DNA of 31,411 nt from a virus, in the IMG/VR virus record IMGVR_UViG_3300004097_000033, positions 1 to 31,411 of that record; one strand, given 5' to 3'. Position numbers and translations under genes: made by a program. This document shows, in pieces, positions 12,842-21,655 of this stretch (position 1 is its first letter; every line of letters begins with the position of its first letter). The notes under the pieces are model-generated. The model was not told where the DNA came from and did no database searches. It saw nothing but the letters and a program-made list of their open reading frames with translations.

Positions 12842-15799
12842 TCAGTCGTCAAAAGAAGCGCCGGATCTCGTGATAATAAAGTCAAGAGCGATGAACTCAA
12901 TAGAGCGGGTTGGCTTAATGTAGACCTTAGCATAGAGAATGTTTCGATCAACAAGATCTGGGGTTGTTGTTGTCTCGTCAAGAACGACACGGTAGTCATC
13001 TAGACCAAATCCAATCTTAACACTGCTCAAGAAGCTCTCAGCGGCGTTTCTGAATCGGTTCCAAGTTGCCGGTACATTCTGCTCGAAGAGAGTGGTGGCA
13101 GCAATCTGTGAGATGCCTTTCTTCAAGAAGATGAGTAGACGACGGACGTTAATTCTGTCGAGGGCAGAAGGTGTTGCTTGTAGCGTCTTCTGTCCGAAGA
13201 CTACAATGCCTTCTGCTGGGAATCGTGCGATTGGGTTAATATTGCGGCTGTAGAGTCGGTCGCGGTCACGAGCGTTCAAGACTTCATCAACATTAACTAC
13301 TGAGATACCAGCCGATCCGTTGGAGATACCGCCGCGATTGAAGCCAGCAGGGGCAAACCATACATCTGCAACTCTCTCGGTGTTAGCGAGAACACCGATA
13401 GCAGGAACAGTTGGTGGAACTCGGAGCGACGTAGCACTGATTGTATCCTGCATAAGGACCCAAGGGTAGTAAGCTGCACCGTAAGAGTTGTTTAGGTTTC
13501 TTGTATCAATATCATTAACAACTGCCTCTACAGTACCCTTTCTGGATGTAGGATCAGTCACGTACTGCTCGTGTGGCGGATTGTAGCCGCCCTTGACATC
13601 AATAACTGCGAGAGCGTCGCCACGTTGCTCACAGACTTCCAGAGCACGGTCGGTGACACCAGAGTACCAAACGCCGGGAACACTAAGTAGGTTGTACTCA
13701 AACTGCTCAGCATCAGTTAGAATATCAAGAGCAGTTCTATATGTATTTAGAACGTAGTTGTTGGTGAGAGTTGGGCTCTGGCCATCCATTAAGCGGTTGC
13801 GAAGTGGATCTCTTTCGTAAACAGAGAATCCGTCGAAGCCGCCGAAGAAAGGTGCGGTGAACTTGGTGAACCCAGCATCAATAATATTCTTGTAAGTTGC
13901 TGTTGGGGGACGTCCCGCGCCACTGCTTGTAGCAGTAAATGAGGTACCAGCGGCTCTAGAACCAGAAGTGTAAACCGCTCTAGCAATGTTTGCTTGCTTA
14001 TTAGTAGAGAAGTTATAATCAGAGTTCAATACAACAACAACATTGTCTAGCGTGAAAGCATCTTCAAATGCGACACCGGTTGGGAGAGTGCTGACAGATA
14101 GGCCAAAGTTATCTGTCCATACTGTAGCTCCAACAACGTCTTCGCCCAAGAATCGACCATAATCAACATACCCTTCATCAAAAGTGGTGCTTGTTTCGGT
14201 CTTTGTTGTACTAACTCCGAAGAAGTCAGTTCGTGCGTCGGAAACATCAGATGCGGTTACACGAGTAGGGAAACTTGGGAAGTTAACAGTACCTGTAGCT
14301 GTTGAGGCTGACATGACATAAGCAGCGGCACCTGCTCCATTAGAACCAGTGAACCCACCCTTAGCAATGTAGCGAGCACTGTAGTTGTCTGTTCTCGCGC
14401 CGCTTACTTGTGTTACGGTTTCATACTTAGGAACACCGTAGTATCCGAACGGAAGCAATGCCGGAGTATCGCCGGCTGCGACATCAGTGCTAACGACAAC
14501 ACGGACAAGGTTTGAGCGATTTGGGAAATCTCCGTATTCCTTAAGAGTTCTCGTTGTGTCGTCAAACTTCCTGTAGCTATCGCCAATCCTAGCAACAATG
14601 TAGTTGCTTGAGTTAGGATCAAGGTTACAGTTTGTAAATGTTTCTATGGCATCAATGTTGCCATCTGTGTCTTTTACATTACGAACAAAGACATCGAAGG
14701 TACCAAAGCTAACCTTGTCATTTGGAGAGTATTGGACATTTCCAATTGAGACCTTAAGTCCTGAGTTGGCATACTGTCCTTGTCCGTTCAATGAGACAAA
14801 CTTGAATAGCGGAATAGCTCTTGATCGGTCAGCAGGGCTAAATGAGGCACTGTTTGCGCTAAGATCCTGTGAGATAAACCAAGGCGTCTGTGCTTCGCGG
14901 TATCCTGAGCGGCGATTTGCGTAACCTGCGGCTCCGTTTCGGTTCAGAGGAAGAACAGCAGCAAAGTAGTTTGTGTTAGTGTTGATAACACTATCTTTGA
15001 CTGATCTCTCAAATGTCTCGCCCAACCAGTAGTTAAGGGTCTTGTTAGGGTCTTCAACAGAAGCTACTGGTGCATCGGAACGATAGACAGAGAGTTGTGG
15101 GTTTGTATTTAGGACGCTGCGAATGTAGTTAGGATCGTTTTCATCAAAAGAAACTTTGTATGTTTCGCTAGTGCCAGCACTTGAAGAGACTACCAAATCA
15201 ACTTGTGCAGTTGTCCCAAGGTCAAACAGAATGTTCATACCAGCCGCTGCGACGCCACCTTCCGCAGTACCAGTTGGATAAATGGCGGTGCCACTAGCAT
15301 AGAGAACTGCTGCCAATGTTCCAGTTGCGGCAGCCTTACCGGCACCAGCACTCGCTGATCCAAACAAGAAGAGGCCGAAAGCACCAGCAGTATCTTCTGC
15401 TTTTGGATTTGTTGCTGCGGTGGGTACATCGAAACCGGCTTCGCCAAAGGTATCGGCGGTTGCGTTATTGTTTTCAACTCCAGCTAGTCTAACATAAGTA
15501 AGTGGAGTATCACCAGCAAGCAAGTGAGCTTGAGCAGCGTATGTTCCATACATAGGTGAGTTAAGAGCACCGTTACGCCAAACATCTCCGGGCTGTTGGG
15601 ATCCGGGGACTGGTCGGCCAAACTTGGTGACAAATTCACTAAATGAACTTACCTTTGTTGGGCTCATGACTGGACCACGCTGAGCGCGGCCTATAATAAC
15701 CGGACCAATGGCTTCTGGTGTTGCAGGAACCTGTGAGCGGTCAAGTTCGGTAATAAAAATACCGGGTGATACGAATCTGAAGTTTCTTTCGGCTGCCAT
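12842..15799 (-). CDS. 18: Contractile tail sheath protein (gp18-like)
   Basis: This 985-residue protein opens FRFVSPGIFITELDRSQVP and GPVIIGRAQRGPVMSP, the diagnostic N-terminus of myophage sheath proteins. The C-terminal domain has VWFAPAGFNRG, then NPIARFPAEGIVVFGQKTL, then INVRRLLIFLKKGI and a terminal beta arm with YIKPTRSIEFIALDFIITR. These are the handshake and inner-ring elements that bind the tube and the next sheath subunit. T4 gp18 is 659 residues, so about 300 residues are extra. The additional sequence lies in the Gly/Ala/Ser/Thr-rich middle (about 130-650), where surface domains of sheaths vary. Start: ATG 15799 behind AGGAG. The protein contracts to drive the tube through the host envelope. 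Confidence 0.95.
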   Translation of the reverse strand: MAAERNFRFVSPGIFITELDRSQVPATPEAIGPVIIGRAQRGPVMSPTKVSSFSEFVTKFGRPVPGSQQPGDVWRNGALNSPMYGTYAAQAHLLAGDTPLTYVRLAGVENNNATADTFGEAGFDVPTAATNPKAEDTAGAFGLFLFGSASAGAGKAAATGTLAAVLYASGTAIYPTGTAEGGVAAAGMNILFDLGTTAQVDLVVSSSAGTSETYKVSFDENDPNYIRSVLNTNPQLSVYRSDAPVASVEDPNKTLNYWLGETFERSVKDSVINTNTNYFAAVLPLNRNGAAGYANRRSGYREAQTPWFISQDLSANSASFSPADRSRAIPLFKFVSLNGQGQYANSGLKVSIGNVQYSPNDKVSFGTFDVFVRNVKDTDGNIDAIETFTNCNLDPNSSNYIVARIGDSYRKFDDTTRTLKEYGDFPNRSNLVRVVVSTDVAAGDTPALLPFGYYGVPKYETVTQVSGARTDNYSARYIAKGGFTGSNGAGAAAYVMSASTATGTVNFPSFPTRVTASDVSDARTDFFGVSTTKTETSTTFDEGYVDYGRFLGEDVVGATVWTDNFGLSVSTLPTGVAFEDAFTLDNVVVVLNSDYNFSTNKQANIARAVYTSGSRAAGTSFTATSSGAGRPPTATYKNIIDAGFTKFTAPFFGGFDGFSVYERDPLRNRLMDGQSPTLTNNYVLNTYRTALDILTDAEQFEYNLLSVPGVWYSGVTDRALEVCEQRGDALAVIDVKGGYNPPHEQYVTDPTSRKGTVEAVVNDIDTRNLNNSYGAAYYPWVLMQDTISATSLRVPPTVPAIGVLANTERVADVWFAPAGFNRGGISNGSAGISVVNVDEVLNARDRDRLYSRNINPIARFPAEGIVVFGQKTLQATPSALDRINVRRLLIFLKKGISQIAATTLFEQNVPATWNRFRNAAESFLSSVKIGFGLDDYRVVLDETTTTPDLVDRNILYAKVYIKPTRSIEFIALDFIITRSGASFDD

Positions 15800-15832
15800 A
15801 TTAGTTAACTCCTAATAGTAGTAACATTCAAA

Positions 15833-15841
15833 ATAAATAGT
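15833..15841 (-). promoter_or_regulatory. Candidate late-promoter motif upstream of the sheath gene
   Basis: ACTATTTAT on the coding strand, 33 nt before the ATG at 15799, in the 61-base gap between the tail-completion and sheath genes. It is a perfect match to the consensus built from six sites. Confidence 0.5.
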
Positions 15842-15860
15842 TATTTGCGATTCCAAAAGA

Positions 15861-16766
15861 CTACTCGCGATAAAATGAATTCTTTGTCAGTTCATTAATA
15901 TCGCCAACAATCACACGCTCTCTTGGAATCTTCACTTCCACTGCATTTTCAACAATAGAGAATTTTGGTTGCTCATCGTTTGGACCTTCACCCATCAAAT
16001 AGCCAAGGACCCTAAAGTTAATATCGGTTACAAAGGTCCTTAGTTGCTCGCCAAGATCATTAAAGTTGTTGCCATAGCTAAAGTTGCCATCAATAAAAAC
16101 TTCATAACGATGGCCTTCTGCCTCAATAAAGAAAGTGTTAATCTGTCCTGTTCTGGCTAGAAAAGGTGTTGTAAGGTCATTCATTTGCTGAAGGTGGTCC
16201 GTGACAATCCTTAGTTTATAACTTACACGAACATAAGTTGGCAACGGGCCATATACGGTTTGATATACAACTTTGGTATTCTTTCTTTTTCTGTTTGGAT
16301 CTCCAGAACCTATAGTGCGACCGGGGCCAAACTTTCTTGCGGCATCAGCATTTGCAAACTCAGAAGTCTTTTTCTGCATGATCCTTCTTGCAAGAGGTAC
16401 ATTGACCCGTCTTGGATCATTTGGTACCTGACCGGGGCCATTAAAGAAATGTGCTTGAAACGATCCCTTAAAGTTAGGATCCTTTTCGACTGTATCTCTA
16501 GAGATAATCATGAGAGGGTAAATCAGATCTGACTTATCATCACGAATCTCTGGATTATTCTTAATCTGGTGTGAACGCTCCGCTGATAGCCAGAGAAGAG
16601 GGGCCTTTTTAAAACCCTCGTTAGTCTCTGTCCCTAGATTAAAACGCTCGTTAAGGTGCCTAAACATCGCTGTATCAATGGTTTCCAAGGTAGATGGGGT
16701 TAGCAGTTGTTCTTGGATGATCTTGTCGGCATTATCAATGCCTGTGTATTTATAATCAGGTGCCAT
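15861..16766 (-). CDS. Putative tail terminator / sheath stabiliser (gp15-like position)
   Basis: The product is 301 residues from ATG 16766, which has GAAAGGG 8 nt upstream and overlaps the previous gene by 11 nt. A start at 16811 would add 15 residues with a larger overlap and no better site. The C-terminal half reads VRVSYKLRIVTDHLQQMNDL, then TPFL, then HRYEVFIDG and FSYGNNFNDLGEQLRTFVTDINFRVLGYLM. This is a strand-helix-strand plan in which a conserved helix follows a 'pyelr' strand. The same plan appears in gp15-type proteins that cap the finished tail and join it to the neck. The N-terminal half has no recognisable motif. Position between neck and sheath genes supports this reading. 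Confidence 0.65.
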   Translation of the reverse strand: MAPDYKYTGIDNADKIIQEQLLTPSTLETIDTAMFRHLNERFNLGTETNEGFKKAPLLWLSAERSHQIKNNPEIRDDKSDLIYPLMIISRDTVEKDPNFKGSFQAHFFNGPGQVPNDPRRVNVPLARRIMQKKTSEFANADAARKFGPGRTIGSGDPNRKRKNTKVVYQTVYGPLPTYVRVSYKLRIVTDHLQQMNDLTTPFLARTGQINTFFIEAEGHRYEVFIDGNFSYGNNFNDLGEQLRTFVTDINFRVLGYLMGEGPNDEQPKFSIVENAVEVKIPRERVIVGDINELTKNSFYRE

Positions 16767-17247
16767 CGAATATTCCCTTTCTTGCCTTGAAGCATTTAGC
16801 TGATATTTCAACTGGGTTTTCTATTTGTCCGAACATTTGTCTAGGCTCGGCTGTACCAACGATCTCGTAAAGAACTTCACCATATTGTACGAAGTCTCCA
16901 GTACGAACATAAAGATCTTGGTCTTCTTCTAATCTTCTTCTGTGGAAGTGAACTGTGATCTCTTCTTCAACGTCAATACCGATTCCACTGGAGAATCGTG
17001 TTCTATCGCTATTCCATTCCACCAAAGCATAAACTCTGATCGGTGGGAGGAAGTTTTTTGTAATGGCTTCACCATAGATAGGGTGAAAGTCAGTTGTTTC
17101 TAGGTCGATTGGATAATAAAGAACCTGCTGGCCTATGACTCTTTCTGCAAGTTCGTCGTTTACTTGTTTTACAAGGTCTTTCTCTTTTTGTCCAAGAAAG
17201 AGCGGAGGAGGCGGCGATGCGGGTTGTTCCCATTTGTTATTTGCCAT
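16756..17247 (-). CDS. Putative neck / head-closure protein (gp14-like)
   Basis: The product is 163 residues; ATG 17247 follows GAGGTG. After a Pro-rich N-terminus come VNDELAERVIGQQVLYYPID (29-48) and a region about an acidic GEAIT turn, similar to the opening of gp14-type neck proteins. The second half is a small beta barrel: EEITVHFHRRRL, VRTGDFVQYGEVLYEIVGT and VEISAKCFKARKGIF. This is the arrangement found in head-closure or stopper proteins that seal the portal vertex and accept the tail. It lies 8 nt after the gp13-position gene and overlaps the terminator-like tail gene, consistent with a neck operon. Confidence 0.65.
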   Translation of the reverse strand: MANNKWEQPASPPPPLFLGQKEKDLVKQVNDELAERVIGQQVLYYPIDLETTDFHPIYGEAITKNFLPPIRVYALVEWNSDRTRFSSGIGIDVEEEITVHFHRRRLEEDQDLYVRTGDFVQYGEVLYEIVGTAEPRQMFGQIENPVEISAKCFKARKGIFDGT

Positions 17248-17255
17248 TAATCACC

Positions 17256-18593
17256 TCATCCCTGATAAATCAACATAGGCATTACTTCCTGTATCTTCTT
17301 AACGCTTTCAATCATTGAAGCATCTTGTGCAGTCAACTTCTCGTATGTCAGAGTATCAATGATAGTTGTTAACTCTTCTTTGAGTCTGTTCTGCTCTTCT
17401 CGGCCTTCACTAATAAGGGCTGGTCCGTTGAGCGTTACATTATCACCCGGAATTGGGACGGTAGCAAACTTAGATCGGATCTGCCCTAGAGTCTCTTTGA
17501 CAAGTGCAAGAGCATATCGTCTAATCCACTGCTTACCAATAGCGTTAATACTTTCATATGGCAAGTTATCAAATGGCAATGTGTTGATATTGTTGATTCC
17601 TTTCTCGCCATTATCAATATTGCCAGAAGGATCCCAAGCATCAGTACCGTCGTCAACGGTGAACTCAAACCAGAGGAACTGAGTAAGACTTACTTCTGGA
17701 ACCGGGAATAGCCTTAGTCTGTTATCGAATATTTCATAGGAGTAGTGAGAAAGCCTAGTATATAAATGGTCTTCATACGCCATGGCCTGAAGTTTGTTTT
17801 GCCATACAGGTACAATCTCAAATGTTGAGTCATCCGAGAACTGTCCATAATAGTTTAAGTTACCTACAACATTGAGTCCGCCATAATACCCGTAAAAACG
17901 CCACATAGCTTGCGGAGTCTTATAAAAGACACGACGAATGTTGATTCTTTTGTTTGACTCTCCAGATCCTGTGCCGATAATACCGGCGTATGGAACAGGG
18001 CCACCTGATGCAGGCTCTTTGTTTCTGGATGCGTTGTCAATGATCACTTGCTGAAGGTCGTAATCTTGCTGTCCACTTCTGAGTTGGACACTGGCTGAAT
18101 AATGTCGCAAGTCCCCGCCTGCGACGCCAGCTTCATTAGCAATACCAATAGCGACCTTCTTTGCATATCCAATCTCGAATCGTGGATAGCGAAGGTTGAT
18201 ATTTGTGCCAGAAAGCGAAGTCTTTAGTTGACCGTCATGGTCAAATGTTCCCGTGGCATTGCCAAGGTAGTTACCAAGCGTATTCTTTGCTTGATGAAGA
18301 TTCATAATGTATGAATATTCTAATACCGCTTCTTCGTAAGCAGCGTAAACATTGCCCGGAGTAATCTCTAGGTCTAATACATCTCCGCCTAACTTCTTAT
18401 AAGTAAATGCAACTTGATCCGATGCTCCCGAAATAAAATTAGCATCATATAAGCCACTATTAGGATCTGCATAAATACCTAAAGGGTAAAGTGACACGTT
18501 CCCCGCACCGTTGCCGGTTGTCGCTGTTGAGCCTGTTGCGGGGAGAATAACGGCACTTACTGTACTTTTAGGATTTAGATTAGGTAACGCCAA
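17256..18593 (-). CDS. Putative head-tail adaptor / neck protein (gp13 position)
   Basis: This 445-residue protein starts at TTG 18593. The four codons before it run into a stop, no ATG is near, and GGAGG lies 4 nt upstream. Residues around 75-105 (VYAAYEEAVLEYSYIMNLHQ) form an amphipathic helix typical of adaptor proteins that dock on the portal ring. YSASVQLRSGQQDYDLQ and a C-terminal helix with LGQIRSKF support an adaptor fold with a beta-sandwich insertion. T4 gp13 is about 309 residues, so this is longer. It opens the neck cluster, directly after the capsid terminator and its own promoter-like motif. The functional call rests on position and helix pattern. Confidence 0.6.
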   Translation of the reverse strand: MALPNLNPKSTVSAVILPATGSTATTGNGAGNVSLYPLGIYADPNSGLYDANFISGASDQVAFTYKKLGGDVLDLEITPGNVYAAYEEAVLEYSYIMNLHQAKNTLGNYLGNATGTFDHDGQLKTSLSGTNINLRYPRFEIGYAKKVAIGIANEAGVAGGDLRHYSASVQLRSGQQDYDLQQVIIDNASRNKEPASGGPVPYAGIIGTGSGESNKRINIRRVFYKTPQAMWRFYGYYGGLNVVGNLNYYGQFSDDSTFEIVPVWQNKLQAMAYEDHLYTRLSHYSYEIFDNRLRLFPVPEVSLTQFLWFEFTVDDGTDAWDPSGNIDNGEKGINNINTLPFDNLPYESINAIGKQWIRRYALALVKETLGQIRSKFATVPIPGDNVTLNGPALISEGREEQNRLKEELTTIIDTLTYEKLTAQDASMIESVKKIQEVMPMLIYQG

Positions 18594-18610
18594 GAGACCT
18601 CCAGCCTATT

Positions 18611-18619
18611 ATAAATAGT
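18611..18619 (-). promoter_or_regulatory. Candidate late-promoter motif upstream of the neck operon
   Basis: ACTATTTAT on the coding strand, 17 nt before TTG 18593. It sits just past the U-rich tract of the strong terminator after the capsid gene. A terminator followed at once by this motif and a ribosome site is the best argument that it starts transcription. Confidence 0.55.
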
Positions 18620-18624
18620 ATTCT

Positions 18625-18662
18625 AGAAAGAGAAAAGCCCCCGCCTCGTGAGAAGCGGGGGC
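18625..18662 (-). terminator. Strong rho-independent terminator after the major capsid gene
   Basis: GCCCCCGC and GCGGGGGC form an 8-bp almost pure G-C stem with a 10-nt loop, followed on the minus strand by TTTTCTCTTTCT. It lies 34 nt past the capsid stop codon and would insulate the highly expressed capsid transcript from the neck genes. Confidence 0.9.
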
Positions 18663-18663
18663 C

Positions 18664-18686
18664 AAGTTAGGCCGAAGCCTAAACTT
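18664..18686 (-). other. UUCG-capped hairpin directly before the terminator
   Basis: On the minus strand AAGTTTAGGC, TTCG and GCCTAACTT form a 9-bp stem with one bulged base and a C(UUCG)G tetraloop, an unusually stable RNA cap. It lies between the capsid stop at 18696 and the terminator stem. It may protect the 3' end of the message from exonucleases or assist termination. Confidence 0.75.
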
Positions 18687-18695
18687 TAGCTGTTA

Positions 18696-20426
18696 TCAGC
18701 TTGCGCCAGTCTCACCGAGGAGGCCGCGACAGATAACAAGTCCGTACATGTCTGGACGTACCATCTTCTTGGCGTAGCGTGTCATAACGCCCTTGCGAGG
18801 TACGAAGTCCTCGACACCGAAGATAGTAGGTGTGACCTGTAGTGGGACGTATGGAGCGTAAACGTAGCCGCTCTCAAGGAAGCTTGCACCACGACGACCG
18901 ACGAGAACTAGGTTCCGTGGGAAGTATGGATCGACGAATACGTCGAACTTCTTGGAGAGTGAGCCAACGCGAACAGCGCCGATGTCGCCTCTTTGATCGT
19001 CAGCAGTAACGCTTGCGCGGAAGCCAGCAGTGAACTCCAAGATGTTAGCAACTTCAGGAGAAGTTACGATGAAGTTCGCGCCGCCGCGAAGTGTCTTACG
19101 GTGGATCTGAGCAGAGACATCATTGATGGTCTCGATTAGAGTCTCGTACCACTCGGAGACAGTGCCGGTGAAGTCAGGAGCAGCAGCGCCTGCACCAACT
19201 TCGGCACCAGTTGTGCGGTTGACGAAGAGACCGGGTGAACGGCTCCAGTAGAATGTACCAGCGGTTGCACCATTGATGAGGTCCTGAAGGATCTCGTGGT
19301 CAATCTCAAGAGCAATCTGCTCGGAGAGAATGCTGGTAAGCTCAACCTCAGCGTCGAGGTTATGGTAGGCGTTGAGGTCCTGACCGAGTTCAGGGGTCCA
19401 CTTAGCCTTGAGCTTCTTGGTCTGAGCGGTAACAGCAACGCTGTCAACCTTGATGTCAATCTCAGGAATCTTGGCATTGTTCTCAAGACCAAACTCAGTT
19501 GCGTTAACAGCACCAACAGGTGTTGCATTCGCGTAGACATCTCTCTCAGCGTAGCTAACAGCAGTGATGTCCTCGACAGAGGTGCTAAGCTGAGTTACAG
19601 TACCGGTGCCCTCGAAGACGAAAGCAAGTACGCTCTGGCTTGAGCCACTGAACATAGTTAGACGACGAACCTGAAGGTTGGCCTTGGATGCTGGTGAGAA
19701 AGTAATACCGATAAGGTTATCAGTGTCAAGATCAGAAGGTGCATTTAGAGTTGCAATAACAAAAGATGAACCTGAGGTTAGATCTGGATCAAATCGAAGG
19801 TACTCATTTGCCTGATCGGTGGTTAGGTTGCCCTTAGCCATGTTACCAGCGATACCGCCAACACCAACTGTACCGGAGTCAAGCTGAGTTAGGCTGATAC
19901 CAGTAGCTGAGCCAGTGGAGGAAGCGTAACCAGTGTTGAGGCTGTAAGGACCACGCTCGGCACGAACGCCAGCAAGGTCAAGACCACCAGTGATCTGAGC
20001 GCCAACACGACCACCACCAAAGAGTGAACGATCAGCAGAAGCTGAAGGGTAGCCCAAACGAGGGAGACCAGCACCATCGGTTGAGGTGGTGAAGTCAAGG
20101 AAGAAAATGAGACCTGAAGGAAGGCTCATTGGCTGAACGCTTACGATGTCGTTGGCGAAGAGGCCAGCGAATACGCGGCGAACGAGGGGGAATGCAACAG
20201 CAGAGAAACCCTGAACGTCACCACCGCCAGAAGCGGCCATAACTGAGGTCTCCTTGAGGAGTTGCTTAGCTTGGTTTTCGAGAAGGCGGGCCATGCCGGC
20301 ACGCTTGTTATCGCCGTCAAGACCTTCAAGAAGTCCTGTCTTCTCCCACTTGGTAAGAAGAGCAGCACCCTCTTGAGCGAGATCGCGATTTACAATGCCT
20401 TCTGTAAGTTTATCAAATACAGACAT
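18696..20426 (-). CDS. 23: Major capsid protein (gp23-like)
   Basis: The product is 576 residues from ATG 20426 (MSVFDKLTEG), with GGAG 7 nt upstream; an ATG four codons earlier has no such site. T4 gp23 is 521 residues. The HK97-fold core follows the gp23 pattern. VQGFSAVAFPLVRRVFAGLF (71-90) and an LPSGLIFFLDF strand come early. KLKAKWTPELGQDLNAYHNL follows, then EQIALEIDHEILQDLI, and the C-terminal GVMTRYAKKMVRPDMYGLV. The N-terminal ~59 residues are probably a propeptide. QLLKE ends at E59 and matches the L/I-x-E cleavage rule of gp21-type proteases, close to the T4 cut at E65. It forms the hexamers of the head. A separate vertex protein (gp24-like) is not seen here. Confidence 0.95.
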   Translation of the reverse strand: MSVFDKLTEGIVNRDLAQEGAALLTKWEKTGLLEGLDGDNKRAGMARLLENQAKQLLKETSVMAASGGGDVQGFSAVAFPLVRRVFAGLFANDIVSVQPMSLPSGLIFFLDFTTSTDGAGLPRLGYPSASADRSLFGGGRVGAQITGGLDLAGVRAERGPYSLNTGYASSTGSATGISLTQLDSGTVGVGGIAGNMAKGNLTTDQANEYLRFDPDLTSGSSFVIATLNAPSDLDTDNLIGITFSPASKANLQVRRLTMFSGSSQSVLAFVFEGTGTVTQLSTSVEDITAVSYAERDVYANATPVGAVNATEFGLENNAKIPEIDIKVDSVAVTAQTKKLKAKWTPELGQDLNAYHNLDAEVELTSILSEQIALEIDHEILQDLINGATAGTFYWSRSPGLFVNRTTGAEVGAGAAAPDFTGTVSEWYETLIETINDVSAQIHRKTLRGGANFIVTSPEVANILEFTAGFRASVTADDQRGDIGAVRVGSLSKKFDVFVDPYFPRNLVLVGRRGASFLESGYVYAPYVPLQVTPTIFGVEDFVPRKGVMTRYAKKMVRPDMYGLVICRGLLGETGAS

Positions 20427-20444
20427 AATAATCTCCATTAGGGG

Positions 20445-21587
20445 TTAGTTTTTGTTAATACCTGCCAAAGTTTGAAATCTATTTCTCAAATCTGATTCGA
20501 CAGCATTTGTCTTGATTTCTCTTCTTGGAATTGTGTGAGAAGGTCTACTGATGACTTCGTTTAGCGATTCACGGCTCTTGCTATTGCTTGCGCCCGCTGA
20601 ACTTTGAAGGACTTCGTGTATAACCTTCGCATCCTGTACGGATGTTGCCTCACGAATGCTTTCGACAATTTGCGACTTTTGTCGTCTATTCAAAGACTCA
20701 TTCATGTGGACTTCATTCTGTAATGCCAACTTGGCATTCGCAACTGTTAACTCGTCAAGTTTGGACTTGAGAGCTTCAACTGTTTTTGCAAGAACGTCAT
20801 TCTTTGCCTGAAGTGACTCATTGACTCCGGCAAGCTTTTCCATTCCTGCTTGTAAATCTTCTAGTTCTGCTTGTCTCTCGGTATCTGCGAGACGAGCAAG
20901 GCCGATCATTTCCTGACGTTGGCGGTCAATCTCAGGACGACCTGCCCAACCTGTAAAGTCTCCGTCAGTAATGTCAACTGTTAGTTCTTCTGCGAGAACA
21001 TCGGTAATCATTTCACGAATCTCAGCTTCTGTGAGTTCGGGATCTTCCTCCTCCTTCTTGGGAGGGTCGGCTGGAGGATCTTCTGTAAACCCGCCGTCTG
21101 TATCGGCGTAAAGCTCATCAAGCTTCTCTTCTTCCTCGTCAACCATTGTAATCATTTCTTCTAGATCTTCTTCACTCACGGTGCCGCAAGAGGCTTCGTC
21201 CATGATGTCGCCGCCTTGGTAGGCTTCCATGAGGGCATCAACTAACTCGTCTTGGTCAGCAGGCTCACCCATGTCGCCTTCTTCCTCGGCTTCGCCCGCA
21301 AGATCTTTGAGGGCTTCTAAATCGAGAGTAATAGTTGTTTCTTCTTCCTCATCGGGGCACGGGCAAAGCTTCATGTCGGCCATAGGTGCTGCGACGACTT
21401 CTTCAGGAACTTCGTCCTCAACTTCGGCAGCGGCCATCTCTTCGCCGTCTTCTTGCTCTAAAATAGAAGACATGGCTTCCTTGATTTCAACAGAATACTT
21501 CTCAATAATTTGGTTCTCTGCTGTCTTTAACGCGGCTTCTCTAATCTGAGTCGCATCAAGGATAGCCTGTTCAATGATAGAAGACAT
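20445..21587 (-). CDS. 22: Prohead core scaffold protein (gp22-like)
   Basis: The product is 380 residues, starting at ATG 21587 with GGAG 8 nt upstream; a TTG at 21611 would add 8 residues. The protein is highly acidic over residues 45-185, with long Glu/Asp runs. A coiled coil follows at about 225-290 (LEDLQAGMEKLAGVNESLQ), and the C-terminus ends RFQTLAGINKN, like the conserved end of gp22 scaffolds. Several L/I-x-E sites fit its expected destruction by the prohead protease during maturation. Position between decoration genes and the capsid gene is standard. It has its own promoter-like motif upstream, and the capsid gene, which has none, is probably cotranscribed with it. Confidence 0.9.
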   Translation of the reverse strand: MSSIIEQAILDATQIREAALKTAENQIIEKYSVEIKEAMSSILEQEDGEEMAAAEVEDEVPEEVVAAPMADMKLCPCPDEEEETTITLDLEALKDLAGEAEEEGDMGEPADQDELVDALMEAYQGGDIMDEASCGTVSEEDLEEMITMVDEEEEKLDELYADTDGGFTEDPPADPPKKEEEDPELTEAEIREMITDVLAEELTVDITDGDFTGWAGRPEIDRQRQEMIGLARLADTERQAELEDLQAGMEKLAGVNESLQAKNDVLAKTVEALKSKLDELTVANAKLALQNEVHMNESLNRRQKSQIVESIREATSVQDAKVIHEVLQSSAGASNSKSRESLNEVISRPSHTIPRREIKTNAVESDLRNRFQTLAGINKN

Positions 21588-21605
21588 AAATATACTCCAA
21601 CTATT

Positions 21606-21625
21606 ACTCAAAAATAAATAGTTCT
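21606..21625 (-). promoter_or_regulatory. Candidate late-promoter motif upstream of the scaffold-capsid unit
   Basis: The core ACTATTTAT on the coding strand is at 21614-21622, 26 nt before ATG 21587. The surrounding 20 bases match 24041-24060 at 19 positions. This site is the nearest candidate promoter for both scaffold and major capsid genes. Confidence 0.5.
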
Positions 21626-21655
21626 AAAATAAACTAAAAGACTTGTTTATTACTA

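Noticed and set aside
16746-16754. TATAAATAC on the minus strand, identical to the T4 late-promoter core
   Set aside because: It lies inside coding sequence (Asp-Tyr-Lys-Tyr-Thr) just after a start codon and has no gene placed to use it; the rest of the T4 consensus is absent.
19136-19540. Minus-strand frame of 134 codons in the capsid gene
   Set aside because: It is a shifted-frame shadow of the capsid gene with a Ser/Leu/Thr/Arg-biased composition.
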